The notes beneath the pieces were generated by a model. The model was not told the origin of the DNA. It did no database searches and was given only the letters and a program-made list of their open reading frames with translations. Source: Progne subis subis (lineage: Eukaryota; Chordata; Aves; Passeriformes; Hirundinidae). From it: DNA of 64,000 nucleotides. The first letter of the stretch is position 1. Each line of letters begins with the position of its first letter. The stretch covers positions 1,116,001 to 1,180,000 of the forward strand of contig JAKJHU010000034.1 in NCBI GenBank assembly GCA_022316685.1. The letters are read 5' to 3'. A program made the translations under genes and the position numbers. Below are positions 1-12,396 of the stretch, piece by piece.

Positions 1-200
1 TCCCAAAATAATTTTTTTCAATTTCAATATTTAGGGTGTCTTTGACAGTGACTCTGCCCTTTACAAGATGTAAATTTACATTAAATTGTCAAAAGCAAAC
101 AATAAAATCAAGTCTGATTCTGTGCACAAATGGTACCAACAAATTTCTAAAGCATCTTTCATTCAGACAGAGGCAATAAATTGATATCTTAATTAGCAGT
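1..200. other. AT-rich intergenic sequence
   Basis: No coding frame, RNA gene or repeat family is recognisable here. Confidence 0.4.
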
Positions 201-266
201 GATGGATGGATGGATGGATGGATGGATGGATGGATGGATGGATGGATGGATGGATGGATGGATGGA
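201..266. repeat. (GATG)n tetranucleotide microsatellite
   Basis: About sixteen uninterrupted GATG/GGAT units. The repeated-motif open frames over it on both strands are artefacts of the tandem repeat. Length polymorphism is expected. Confidence 0.97.
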
Positions 267-2334
267 ATCCTTGTTCTTTTTCCTGTGCCATGTACTCTCT
301 TCACCTGCTGCAGAAGAGGGTAACAGTGTGTAGAGAAGTGCAGCCACTCGGTGCCATCTGCTGCTTTCCATACCCAGCATGGGCACCAGCAGAGATAGTA
401 TAACATTTCATTGCCCTTTAAAAGAGTGGTTTGGGGAAGACTTTCTGCACCACAGAACCTTTTATCCATACTGTGCCAATGAGCATTGCAGGAGCTGGAA
501 AGCCTAGTGCAGTTAGGTGAATGGAGTCCCTTCTTAACATGTTAGAAAAGCTTCAAAATGTGCTCATTGCCATCAAGAGCACAGGGGCTCCAGTTCTGTG
601 TTTTGGAGGCATCACAATTCAAACTCTCATTTTTTAATCTACTTTTCACTGTGTTCTGTTTATACCGCAGTGGAAGCTGGCATATAAGAAATCAGTATGA
701 CTGAGGAATTGTTGAATTATACAATAGAAGCAAAATCTCCAAAGTGTACTTCTAAACTTATCAATCCAAAACTTTACCCAAATAAAAAAAAAATTCTCAA
801 GCTGAAATCTTGTCAATTTGGAGCTTGACACTGGGGCTGTCCTTTCCCTCCTTTGCCCTGAAATCATCCCCACTAGAATTAGTTGCAGGTCACTGGCATT
901 GGAAATGCTGCTCCATGCTGCTCCAGCAGCCCTGTGCTTGTCTGCACCGGCAAGAGAGCCAGCCAGAATCCAGCATATTGTGTTGCCAAAACAAAGCAAA
1001 ATAACTGCAGTGAATGGTCTTCCCCGCTCTGCATTTTTTGAATATATTTGTACTCCAGGGAGCAAATGGTTTTCATATTCTTCTGCATGCGTGTATCCAG
1101 TGAAGTGAACAGTCTTCCTGGATTACTTGAGCATGTGCTTTTCTATGTATATATACGCCCTAAACAGTCTCCCCCGCTGTCCTGCCATGCAGGCAGCAGA
1201 TTCCCGCTGAGGTGCATCACTTGTGCTGAAATCAAGCAGCATATGTGATGAGTGAAACACGGACACCTGTATTCCAGGAAGTTCGTGGCTAATGTTGCTG
1301 AATTAAGTTGCTAAGCACTGTCCTAGTTAATAACTGACTAGTAACACAAAAATGGAAGGAGCCAGCTTTGGCAGACTTCGACAAGCTGCGTAAATCAAGC
1401 GCTGAGTACACAGAGGGCTTTTAGGCCGTGCCAGATGCTCACAGGCAGCCGCCCCCTCCCCCTCACTGCCCTGCTAATGGATTAAACTGTCACGGCATGG
1501 CCCAAGGTAAAAACCATATGGACAGCAGGGCCTCCAGCAGCAGGTGCCTGAGTTCAGAGCCCCTGGGGTCCTGGAGGTGACAAGGGAGCCTCTCTGGGCC
1601 CAGCTGTGCCAACTCCCCTGGTGATGCCCCCTCAGGCATCCCATGCCAGAAGCCTTGGAATGGCAGGGGCTGAGGGAGGTGAGCCCAGGGCTCCCTGCTG
1701 TCCTGGCATGGGGAATTGCTCTACTCCCTTCTCTCATGCATCTACTGAAGCATTTATTAGCACTATCACTAGCCACCTGTATAAAATTGAACAGACTGTT
1801 TGCAACCTTCTGTCTTCCAGTTGCTGGCCCTCTTCAAAACACAGAAGCCTGTCAGACCATTTCCTTACTCAGTAGCCATAAATCTGCTGAGTGATGTTGG
1901 CACACGTCAAATCTTATCAGAAGGAAGCAGAACTGATACATGCTCTCCTCAAATGCAATGAAAAACTATTTCTTCTGGGTGTAGACTCAGCAACTGGTGA
2001 TAGGCTTTGGCTGCAGGGCTCCATCTCCTGGTTTTAGGAAGATATTGTCTGACATAAGAAAACAGCTCATTTTCAAAAATACTTGAGAAATTAGGACATT
2101 ATTGATACACTGCAGAGATATTGAGACGGGTTAAAGATCGATGTTATTTTTCATTTCTGAAGTACAAAAAACATTACCGAGATTTTATGATAATATATGC
2201 TGCTGTGAGTAGCTTCAGACTAGCTTCCTTGAGATTAAACTTAAACCTTCTGACCACTTTGGATACTCCTGCTGTCACTGAAGCAGTGTGCTGAAGCTGG
2301 AAGGGACTTCATTTCCACCTGAGCCTTTAACTAG
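267..2334. other. Intergenic, no gene recognised
   Basis: Mixed-composition DNA. About 1500-1760 is richer in G+C with short overlapping open frames on both strands, but none shows a domain, a conserved motif or a splice-supported structure. Confidence 0.4.
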
Positions 2335-2395
2335 TTGCTGTAGCTGAACTTTAAAAGTCCCTTCCAACCCAAACCATTCCATGACTCTATGAAAA
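2335..2395 (+). mobile_element. CR1 LINE 3'-end fragment
   Basis: The segment ends in the typical 3' tail of avian CR1 retrotransposons: a TCCCTTCCAACCC-type stretch followed by ACCATTCCATGACTCTATGA. Only the terminal part is present, as expected from 5' truncation. Assigned from family knowledge by eye. Confidence 0.75.
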
Positions 2396-4119
2396 CATTG
2401 CAAAGAGACATTTTGTCATTCCTCTTTTTCTCAGACAAGGTCACTGGGGACACCACCTTAGATGTGGGAAGTGGAACAGCTGCTCCTCTGGGATATACAA
2501 TTTCCAGACCCCTGTCATCTTTCTCTACAGAATTCATCTCACCAGCTCTGTCCAGACACGCTGGAAATATTGACCTTTGACATAGGTATGTCCTCACTAG
2601 CACTCATTCACCAAATAATTTTGAAATGCATTCTTATTGGATTTTTTATCTCAATCAAATGAAAAGACTAGGAGAATAATTTCACATATTTATCATCCAC
2701 ACACTACTCAGGGACAGATAGACAAGAGTGTGGTCAGTTCATGGACCCAAAGCTGACTAACAGCATAGGAATTGCCACATTTCCCTGCACTGCCTCAATG
2801 CAAAGCAACTAAAAATAATTTTAAAAAATCACAGCAGAGCAATTTGGGCAAACCTCTCTAACAACAATCATTGCATGAGAAGTGAGACCCAGTTTTACTT
2901 GCAAATACTATTGTTCATACTAGCTTCAGACATACATAAAACATGTCTGGAAGGTAGGATGAACGTCAAACCTTGAGATGATCTACAAAGGCAATGTTAG
3001 CAGAGGAAATGTAGCACTTGCAGTGAAATGAGTAAGAGAATCTGCTATGCAAGAAAGCAGAGATCACGTAAAAGTTCTGCTTATTAGTTTTAATTGTTGA
3101 AGAGAAAGGCTTTTGAAATACTGAAACAGTGCATTGAAAATGCATATACTGAATTGAAATATTTTTATTTTAAGGTATGTATTTAAATGATGAGTTACAG
3201 TGCAGAACCAGAGAAGGCATCAAGAAAAGTCAGCATTCATCACAGTCACCATTTACAGTTACTATTTGAACATTAGTCCAAAAGGCAGAGCATATCAAGG
3301 AAACACCAGATTCCTACTCCACAAACCATGCAGTCTAAGCTTCTCTGTTATCTGTCACACAAACAGCCAGAAAAATCCTTTCAGTTCTTCCTGTACAATA
3401 TTCTAAGAGACCTGTCCTCATCTTCCCACTCTCTCTGAAGTCAATGGAAATCTCCTGCTTTGCAACTGTGATGCATCTAGTCCCCCCTCTTTAAAAATGC
3501 CACTACCAGCAGAAATTATTCCTCTTCAGAGCAGGTAATACTTCACATGGATCTGACATTTTCAAAGGCTGCAAAGGTAGACATGCAAGACTTAAAGACA
3601 TATGACCCTGCATTCATTTTGCTCTGTCATTTTCACTATCTCCTTGTGAAGATCACACATTTTTCATATGATTGTGGGCACAAAAAAATCCTACAATTTT
3701 CTGTCATGAGGTGTTTTTTCTTTATGTTGTCGCATCTCCTTTCCCCAAAGACCATTTTACCTGTCAATGGATGACATAAATATAACCAATGGTGTGATGT
3801 TGAAAGGCAATTTCAATGTAAATAAGCTACATGAGAACAAGATTTCAAATGTAGCAGCTTTCTTGTGTCTGTAATAAATGACAGGTTACGCTGCTCAGTG
3901 ATCTCAGTAAACATTGAGGAGTGTTGTGTCCACATTTCAGGCATTTTGCAATGCAGTAAGGTGACCCTTAACAAATATTTCAACATACCTTGTTGATCAG
4001 TTTGTGGCATCCTTGATCCGGCTTTTACATGTATTTATATGCAGTATTTTCTGCTGTATCATTCCCATAGAAACAATCATGAGAATGAGTCACCATATTG
4101 TACTTTTTTCTCCTTACTC
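2396..4119. other. Intergenic, no gene recognised
   Basis: AT-rich sequence. Around 3433-3450 there is a short CTGAAGTCAATGG motif, half of a palindromic ACTTCAATGGGA-type signature that I associate with ancient amniote repeats. Nothing else is recognisable. Confidence 0.35.
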
Positions 4120-4144
4120 TTTTTTTTTTTTTTTTTTTTTTTTT
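4120..4144. repeat. Poly-T tract
   Basis: A run of about 25 T residues. It could be the reverse-complement A tail of a minus-strand retroposon, but no target duplication was found. Confidence 0.9.
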
Positions 4145-4424
4145 AGGGATAATACTTATGCATAACCAGATTACAAAATAATTTGACTAAAACAACTACT
4201 TGTAAAAATAAATTAGGCATAAGGCCAAATGGAGACAAGAGCTTGATAATAGCTTGAAATCAGACAGCCTTAGATTTGCCTGCATTTAAAGTGGAACCGG
4301 GAACCAAATACTCCCAGTTTTATAAAGGCAACACTTTATTAACTTCACACTCCACACAACTTCTGGATAGGAGAGTATTGTGCATGACTACCATGTTCCT
4401 CCAACTTACACCTTTAATTGTTCC

Positions 4425-5540
4425 TTAGGCTGGTGGCTAGTGGCTCCTTGCTCCTGTGACTTTGGCAGGGCTGACTTTAGCAGAGCTGTGGTTGAGAACA
4501 CGGGCCAGGGCCCTGTGCTCCCTCACACTCATGGCAGTGATAAAGCAGGGGGAGAAGGGCCCTACAGGCAAAGTGGGTTGACCTTGGCTGGCCACCAAGC
4601 CACTTTCTCACTCCCCCTCTTTAGCAGGACAGGGAGAGAAAATACAATGGAAAGTTTGTGTGCTGAGATAAGGACAGGGAGATTGCTCACCAATTACCAT
4701 CACGGGCAAAACAGACTTGGCCTGGGGAATATTAATTTAATTTATTGTCAGTTAATGACAAAGTAGGATGCTGAGAAATAAGAATAAATCTAAAATCCTT
4801 TTTCCCCTACCCCTCCCTTCCTCCAAGGCTTGACTTCACTCCCAATTTGTCTACCTCCTTTGCCACAGTGGCAAAGGGGGATGAGGAATGAGGGTCGCAG
4901 CTGGTTTATCACATGCTGCCACTGCTTCTCCTTCCTCCTCACACTCTTACCCTACTCCAGCACTGGGGGCTTCCCACTGGATAGTACTACATGAGCTACT
5001 CCTGCATGGGTTTGTCCCTCAGACTGCAGTGCTTCAAGAACCACTCCATGGATCCCTTTCCATGGGGTCAGCTCTCCAGGAACAGAGTGCTCCAGCATGG
5101 GTCCTCTGCCAGGACCCTTCACTACACCTTCCTCCATAGCATTTCTGCCTGGTCTGGCATAAGGTCCTCCACAAGCTACATGTGGATCTCTGCTCCACTC
5201 TGTGCTTCCACAGACTGCAGAGGGGCCTCAGCATGGTCTTCATCATGGCCTGCAGGGGAATCTCTGGTGCCTGGAGCACCTCCTCCACCTTGATGTCTGC
5301 AGAGCTGTTTTTCTCATTTTTCTCATTTCTTTCCATCTCAGCTCTTGCTCAGCACGTTTTTACTCTTTCTTAAATATCTTATCACAGAGGTTCTGCCAAC
5401 ATTGCTAATGGGCTTGGCTTTGGCCAGCAGCAGGTCCATCTTGGAGCCTGCTGACATGAAGCAGTGCCTGGCTCCTTCTCACAGAAGCCACCTCTGTGGA
5501 CCTCCGCTACTAAAACCTTGCCGTGCAAACTCAAGAGAAG
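4425..5540 (-). mobile_element. Avian LTR-type interspersed repeat, about 1.1 kb
   Basis: The segment has the composition and order of motifs I recognise from a long LTR-like repeat common in bird genomes. These are a pyrimidine-rich ACTTTCTCACTCCCCC block, GAGATAAGGACAGGGAGA, a CTCACCAATTACCATCACGG block, then degenerate tandem units of the type CCACAGACTGCAG, and a distal ATATCTTATCACAGAGG followed by AAAACCTTGCCGTGCAAAC. Minus orientation is inferred from the TTTATT blocks near 4330 and 4740, which would read AATAAA on the other strand. Exact ends are uncertain, and related sequence may begin near 4290. Short open frames inside it are not genes. Confidence 0.55.
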
Positions 5541-8111
5541 AGGCAACCACTTCAGTAGCCCACTCTCATGATAAATGTCAATCAATCCCAGAACTACCGT
5601 GCTTAAAATCTGCTTATGGGAATGTGGTATCAGCTTTTGGTCAATGTTACTAGTCACACAGTGCTGCAGCTGTATGAATGTACACTCGATGTTGTGAACT
5701 GCACATCACTAGATACAGTGAAAAAAACAGAATTCAGCTGAGCAGAAAGATGGAGACTGAATTCTGAATTTCCAGAGAGCAGTCCATGCTTCAAGACAGT
5801 AGAGATCAAATATATCACAAATTCTCCCACTTCATTCCCTAATTATATTTCTAACTCATTTAAAGCTGAAATAAAAAAAAATATTCTATCAGTATATAAT
5901 GCTTTATGTAGACTGTTCAAAATGCTGCACTGCTTCTTTTGTGGAAATTGTTTCTTTATTGATTTTTTCCTCTTTTTTTCAAACTTTTTTGTATGCATCC
6001 TTTCTCTGTACAGCTTTGAAAAGCATCAGGACTTGCCAAAGAACAGTGAGGTCACAGAATAATAGCTTCAATTTTCCTGATTTTTTTACCATTGAATTTC
6101 AGAATGCACATTTTCTCTTGCCCTATGAATAATGAAATTCAACAGAAATATTTTAAAAAGATGAAGATGAAGTTCTGTTTTGTTCTAAGGAAAGCTGCAT
6201 CTGTGAATCACTGAATTTCCATTTTGTCCCCAGAGTACCGTTGCTTGCCTTTCCTCTCTACCACATATTACTCTCTGGTGTCTCAGGTACCATAAGGATC
6301 AGTATTTGTTTCCTGAAGGTGGGAGAGAAATTTTTTAATCCTCAAGTTGAAAGAGGTGGTGTGTCATTCCTGCCTGCATTACCTAAAACAGTGTTTCTCA
6401 AGCAAAGGGCAGGGCTGATAAGGATGTGTGTCAGTCCCCAGTGCGGATAGCAGCCCACAGTAGTTGAAACCTTTGAGTAAGTCTCTGAGAATTTCAAAAC
6501 AGCCACTCGCCTGTTTTTTTTTTCCAAGCATATTCCCCAGTGTGTCTGCTGTGGCACTCTTAAATATAAAGACATGCATCAAGTTCTTTATTCTTATGCC
6601 CTCTTCCTAACAGCTGAATTATTATGGGAACATATTGTGCGAATTACATCCTATTAGTATCTGGAACTTGCTAAAGGAACAGCATTATTGCCTACGAGCA
6701 GCTAAATCCACATCGTCCACTCAGAGACTGAAGGCCTCTTTGCCAGTGGAAATGAACCAGGCAGAACAGCATCAGAGACCTGGCTACAGCTCTCTCCCAA
6801 CTACTGCATGAATTCAGCTTCTCAGATGGGATTTGGTGTGCAACAGTAGAAACCGAGGAGCCAATGTGCAGAAAACAAATCCTGTCACAGAGAACAGCTC
6901 TCACACATGTTACTGTCATTTTCCAAAAATGACTTGTGTAAGTCATTTCACAGGACAGAACTTGTTCTTGTTTGCATTTAAATCCTAGATGAATTCCTGC
7001 TGAATCCCTGGATGGCTCCATGTTCAGCAGAATCTAAACCGGTCATGGCAGTACATTGGTGCCAGCAGTGATCTCCGCACCATTCTCTATTTGCAGCAGT
7101 CCTGGAAGGCAGCATCAGGGAGAGAGGCAGCACAGGCTTATAGTTCTCATGTGTGTTTCCCAGCAATATCTTTAGCACCATGAATAGCTATTCAATGCTG
7201 ATGAGCAGAGCCTTCAAATCTGGGTATATTTAAGGAGAGGTCAGAACCTATATTATTGCAAATAACAATTCAGCACCAAAATGGAATTAAAAATTTAAAT
7301 AAAAAATATATCGTTGTATACCCAAGGGAAAGGGTATTGTCAGAACTAAGATGACAACAGGAAAATACAGCTGTAGAGTATGTTCTGTCACATGACAGGT
7401 TGCATTTTGCTGCATGTCCAAAACCACAATCACAAACTTAGTACCAGCTATTTCTGTTCCCCCGCCATCCTGCTAACAAGAGGGGGCAAGCAAGGGGAAG
7501 CCTGTTCAGAGCCTTTGCTTGTGTACTCTGCAAACAGAGCTACAACACAGTGAGAGCACGGCCTCACAGCACAAAGCACCAGTAGTCAGTACAAGGGGCT
7601 TTGCTTTACTCCATTGGAGTATTTTTAAATTACTTCATGGCGAAAGGAGCACCAGAGGAGTTTTCAAAAGAGATGAATGTTTGAGGCACACTGTCTTTCC
7701 ATAACACTGTAAGTGTAGCAAGAATTTTCTACTTTTTGGCAGTTGCTGACATTACAGGATGAAAAGCTCATTTATGTTACAAAAGCCTTGGCTGGGTAAC
7801 ACTTTAAAATGAAAAGAATGTTCATAAAATACAATGACTTCTATCTTTGTTACCTTTTAGGATCTTAAAAAGGGTATCTCTTACATTATGGTGGATACTG
7901 TATTAATTCCTGTTACATTAACATCAAACACTGCATTTTTCTTAAAATGTGACTGAGGTATAATTAAAAAGGGGTGGGGGGAGGTGGCAGAATCTGCAAA
8001 ACTAAACAAATCTTAAAACGCCATTACAGCTGATATAAGTTGCAGAAGCTCTATAAAATAATTAAATAACATACATTTCTATGCTCAAAATAGCTCAACT
8101 ACTGCTGGAAA
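5541..8111. other. Intergenic, no gene recognised
   Basis: AT-rich, with only short unsupported open frames and no identifiable repeat. Confidence 0.4.
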
Positions 8112-8163
8112 AATATTGTTAGTGCCTTCTGTTTAACAAAGAAGGCACTAACTTAAAGATATT
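8112..8163. repeat. Perfect 13-bp inverted repeat (hairpin)
   Basis: GTTAGTGCCTTCT at 8118-8130 is the exact reverse complement of 8140-8152, separated by 9 nt. A further 6-bp outer stem (8112-8117 with 8158-8163, including one T-G pair) can form across a 5-nt bulge. The 3' arm leads into a short direct repeat, ACTTAAAGAT at 8151-8160 and again at about 8172. Confidence 0.85.
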
Positions 8164-9159
8164 AAGGCTTTACTTAAAGATACTTCAGGCATTTTCTTCT
8201 TCACTGCATCATCAGTGGCTAGGCATGCATTAGTTAAAACTTAAATAATCTTTCCCCACAGTCTGTATCGACTTCTGTTCTTCTTCCTCCCAGTGCAATT
8301 CAGCACTGGATTGTTATGTACAGTATATGTATGCTTAGCTGCAAAAAATATTCGGCTAGAAAATGAGGAAACCTCAGAATTAATCAGCAGCTGAGTTTTG
8401 CCTGTATTTGAACTTTTCGGGTGTAAATGTTTGCACAGGATTTCAACTCATTCAGAAAGAGGGATGAATCCCAGACATGTACCTCAACTGCTGGATGAGA
8501 TGCAGTATTTTGACCTCAAACCCAGTTCAACTTGTCAGTGGCTGCCAGATCTTTTACACAAGATTGGACTTCAGAAGGTGAGCCCCAGAGGTTACAGAGT
8601 CTCCATTTCAGTGAAGACAGGATGTCCTTACCATGAGCCAGGCTGCAAAGGCAAAGTTTGGTCACTGGAATGAATCATGTGAAATTTAATTAATTTTATT
8701 ATTTTTATCTCAAATGTGTTTCTATTTTATCTTATTCATGATTTGAGCACTTACTGCTAAAGCCTGTCTAGTGAATTTTCAAATGTCAAACTCCCAAAGC
8801 GTCTTGAAGGCATATGGTACAGACCACTGATAGCATCTCAGCATCAGCTGCTAGGACCATTCTAGTATAAGCAGAATAGTAAGAGTTTAAATCAGACACA
8901 AATTATCACACTACCACACTATCAAGGATTTAATGCTCTTCAGCATTTCTTGCTGAGGCTTGAAAATTATTGCTTACTTTCCTCTGTGTTTCTGAAGATA
9001 CAAAGTCGTTGAAAGCCCATACTCCGCTCCTACTGCCTGCTTTATTAAAACACAAGAATGGTAAAGTCAGACACATGTTCACAGAGTTTCCCATCATAAA
9101 CAGTTATCTTCCTCATATCATTTCTAGACTGTGTATCTGATTAGAAGACTATTTCTAAG
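8164..9159. other. Intergenic, no gene recognised
   Basis: A 91-codon open frame at 8398-8673 has no domain or motif I recognise. It is bounded by AT-rich DNA without convincing splice or promoter signals. Nothing else is supported. Confidence 0.35.
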
Positions 9160-9184
9160 AAGTAAGTAAGTAAGTAAGTAAGTT
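9160..9184. repeat. (AAGT)n short tandem repeat
   Basis: About six AAGT units in a row. Confidence 0.95.
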
Positions 9185-10509
9185 GGTAATAGCTGCGATT
9201 AAAAAATTTTCATACCCAGATTAAAAGGGGAGAAAAAAATCTGTGAATGTTTAGCAAAGTCCCTTTATACTTCATTTTCTTTTAAGTTTAATCCAAATCT
9301 TAATATATTAAGGGTTATTAGCATTAATTTCCACACATGTGATGTAGATGAGGCCTAATCAGTTTCTACGCCAGGTCATCTAGCATTCATATGCAAATGT
9401 GCCCAGATCAGTTAATCACAGGATATTGTTCTTTAATCAAGCTACTGAAAACAAAAATCCTGCTAGAGAAAGGAATTTATACCCACAGATGAGACAAAGA
9501 GACATGTTTTTTATTACAAATTTTTTAATACCTCCCTTAAGAATTCTTTTAAGTTTTTTTAGGAAAATTAGAAAAGCCCATATTCTGTGGCCTTCAGACT
9601 TTTCCCCTAAACATTTTTTTAACCTGTTCATTCTTTTCTTTGGCCCAGGTTCCCAGATTAAAGGGAGTTTGAGCTCTCCAGGCACACCTGTTTGCTGTAG
9701 GACCTGGGGCTATACAATGTGCAAGGGAAGTTATCAATTAATGCTGTAGTTAAAATGATTGATAATTAATTAGCTAATCCAGTTGTTAAATAGCTGCTGG
9801 ATTAACAAATAAAACATTGTTTACTAAAGCAAAATGTTCGGAATTCTTTCTTCATTTCCACAAAATTGAATTTGCTTATAGACTTCATTATCAGAACAGA
9901 AAAGCAAGAAACATTGTGGAATTCTATGGGCTTTGTTTGGGATTCCTCTCATCTAACCTTGGCCAGCTCACATCAGCATCTACATCCGAGCTGCTTATGC
10001 AGAGTCTCTCTCTCTAGCGAGCAGCACGAAACACGCATTCAGGGAATGCATTTCATTGCAATTTATTTTATGCATTTACACTTATATTTGAGTGAGTGAG
10101 TGATATCCTAATCAGTAAATACTTAAAAATCTGTCAAAATTGTTTCTCACACAGACACGGAAGCCTTTCACAGGAGAAAAACAAAGACCTAAAATCCAGC
10201 ATAAGTTTAGATATGGGGGGTTTATGATGGCTTGAATATCTTTAATTCACCTATCTTCAATGCATTTTGATATACTCCTAATTAAAAATCACATCCTTTT
10301 TCCCCATCATATGCCTCCACTTCATGTATGATAAATGACCTTGCATTCAGTGACTGAGAAAGGGAATACAGACTGTGTGGAAAAGTCAGAATCTTTGGCA
10401 CTATACAACATTTTGATAATTAAAACAAAAGTAATGTGGTACATAGAAAATTAATTTTTAAAAGCTGTTTACAGGTTGCAAAACATATTTGTAAACAGTG
10501 AGGTCTCAT
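9185..10509. other. Intergenic, no gene recognised
   Basis: AT-rich with many TTAATTA clusters around 9740-9800. No gene or repeat was identified. Confidence 0.35.
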
Positions 10510-11225
10510 TAAGGACGCGTATTCTTAAGGCCATGCTAGGGTCAGTTCTTGGCCTTCTCATTTTTATTAATGCTCTGGAAGAGATGAGAGAATCCTTACT
10601 GATCAAAGTGTGCATGTGACTCATGAAGAGGGTACACTGAAACAAATGAGTTGATAACCTGCTGCAAGAAAATGACATGTGCATCAATACAGGTAATTGT
10701 AATTCAACAATATTCAGGAATTACAGACATGTAAAAAAATGAGATGGTTGGGAAGAGTCAAATGATTGGGGCATCATGTCTGTAAAATGGAGATTAGCTC
10801 CTTGTGCAGTATGAAAAAGGTACAACAGCAAAACAAAATTCCAATCACATAATGAATTAGCAGAACAATACCAAAAAGTGTTAGAAAGGTTATGCAACCT
10901 TGGGACTAACAAGCCTCCTTCTGAGATGCTGGTCACAGTCCCAGCATCCACAGCTGAAAAAGGAATAAATAGGGTCTCTCTGGTTCAGAGGTGAACCAGG
11001 AGAAAGATCAAAGTATTGGGAAAACTGCCATGGTAGAAAACTGAAGTTCAATCTTTTATCTTAACAAAAAGGCTAAAGAGTGCCTTGATCACAGTTTCTA
11101 ATTACCTCTAGGAGGAACAGAAATTTGGTAATTGAGGGCTCTTCTTCTCAAAAACATAAACACAAGAAGATCAAGTGCCTGGAAGTTGAAAGCAAAGACA
11201 TTCTAAAACAGAAATTGCATGTATT
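10510..11225 (+). mobile_element. Old, diverged LINE fragment (CR1/L2-like)
   Basis: About 10545-10585 resembles the reverse-transcriptase end of CR1-type elements (GGGTCAGTTCTTGGCCTTCT, then TTTATTAATGCTCTGGAAGA). The distal part near 11165-11220 contains AGATCAAGTGCCTGGAAGTT, a pattern typical of 3' parts of old vertebrate LINEs. The frame is destroyed throughout. The family name is uncertain. Confidence 0.45.
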
Positions 11226-12245
11226 AGTAGTATGAAAATTAACCACTCCAATAATTTAACAAAATAATGATAGCTTGTTCATACTACAAATCTTTAAATA
11301 GAGATTTTCTAACTTTTTAGAAGAGATGCTGTAGTTAAACTAAACCTAAGTCAGGGAAGAGCTGACCTGTGCTACACTGGAGGTCAGATTAAATTACCAT
11401 CTCTGAATTTAGGATCTAGAACACCATTGCTTCATTTAAATGCTGAACGAGGCCTCCATGTCTTATTTACAATACATTATTCAAAACCTTATATGGTTAC
11501 AAAATGTTCTTTTTTCATGGAATTTCTTTTCCTATATTGTTAGGGTGTGGCATCAGCATTAATCTGTATAGCAGGTCAATTCAAGATGGAGAAATGGAAT
11601 AGTGGGTATTTTGGGGAAAGAACGCTAATATGAGACTAAATTTGAAAGTACCTGTTAATTGTGGATGCACAATTTGAAAGGTTTGTACTTGGTCTTTGAA
11701 AATATCTTGTACTTTTTAGCACTTAACGTATTTAAAACACAGGTCCTACAAGCACCAGTCATGGCTCTGAAATGTCAATACTCCCACAACTCAAATCCCA
11801 GCAATTCACATGGAAACTCAGAAATGAACATGACACAGTTAGTGACCACTTACGTATAAAACATATTTCAATTTTTTCCTGCAATAGAGAACTGCAGGAA
11901 CTCTGTATCCAAACCCAGTTTGAGGCTACATTCTAAGATTTAATTTAGAGATCAGTCTTTCCCATTCTGAAATCCCTTTCTGTGATCTTTATAGACCATT
12001 TTGTTCCTGTAGTGTAGAAGGCAGGGATAATATATAGCAGTCCCCTTCACTACACAATCCTAGTTAATCCTTGGAATATGCCCTGTTCCCACAGTCAGAC
12101 TCATAAAGGTCCTATGAGAAAATTATGTATAAAGAGATAATGAAAGTACAGTATAATGCATATATATATATCCATTACTCTATTGGGACTTTTTCTGCAA
12201 TTCTGATATTTCTTAGTTTTTAAGAGTTTGAATTAGTGAACTTAG
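11226..12245. other. Intergenic, no gene recognised
   Basis: AT-rich, with a short (TA)n stretch near 12158-12170. No coding signal is seen. Confidence 0.35.
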
Positions 12246-12396
12246 GTGTTTTGTTTTTTGGGTTTTTTTTTTTTTTGTTGTTGGTGTGGGGGGTTTTTTT
12301 GTTTGTTTTTTTGGTGGTGGTTTTTGTGGTGTTTTTTGGTGGGTTTTTTTTTTGTTGTTTTGTTTTTTGGTTGGTTTTTTTTTTTTTTTTTTTTTG
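12246..12396. repeat. Strand-asymmetric G/T low-complexity tract
   Basis: About 150 bases composed almost only of T and G on the + strand, ending in a run of about 23 T. Open frames across it (poly-F/V/G on one strand, poly-K/N/T on the other) are composition artefacts. Confidence 0.95.

Noticed and set aside
89..469. Open frames over the GATG repeat on both strands
   Set aside because: Their length comes from the stop-free tandem repeat. The flanking residues show no domain.
9160..9184. Tandem repeats in the window as CRISPR-like arrays
   Set aside because: All are microsatellites or minisatellites without unique spacers, in a vertebrate genome.
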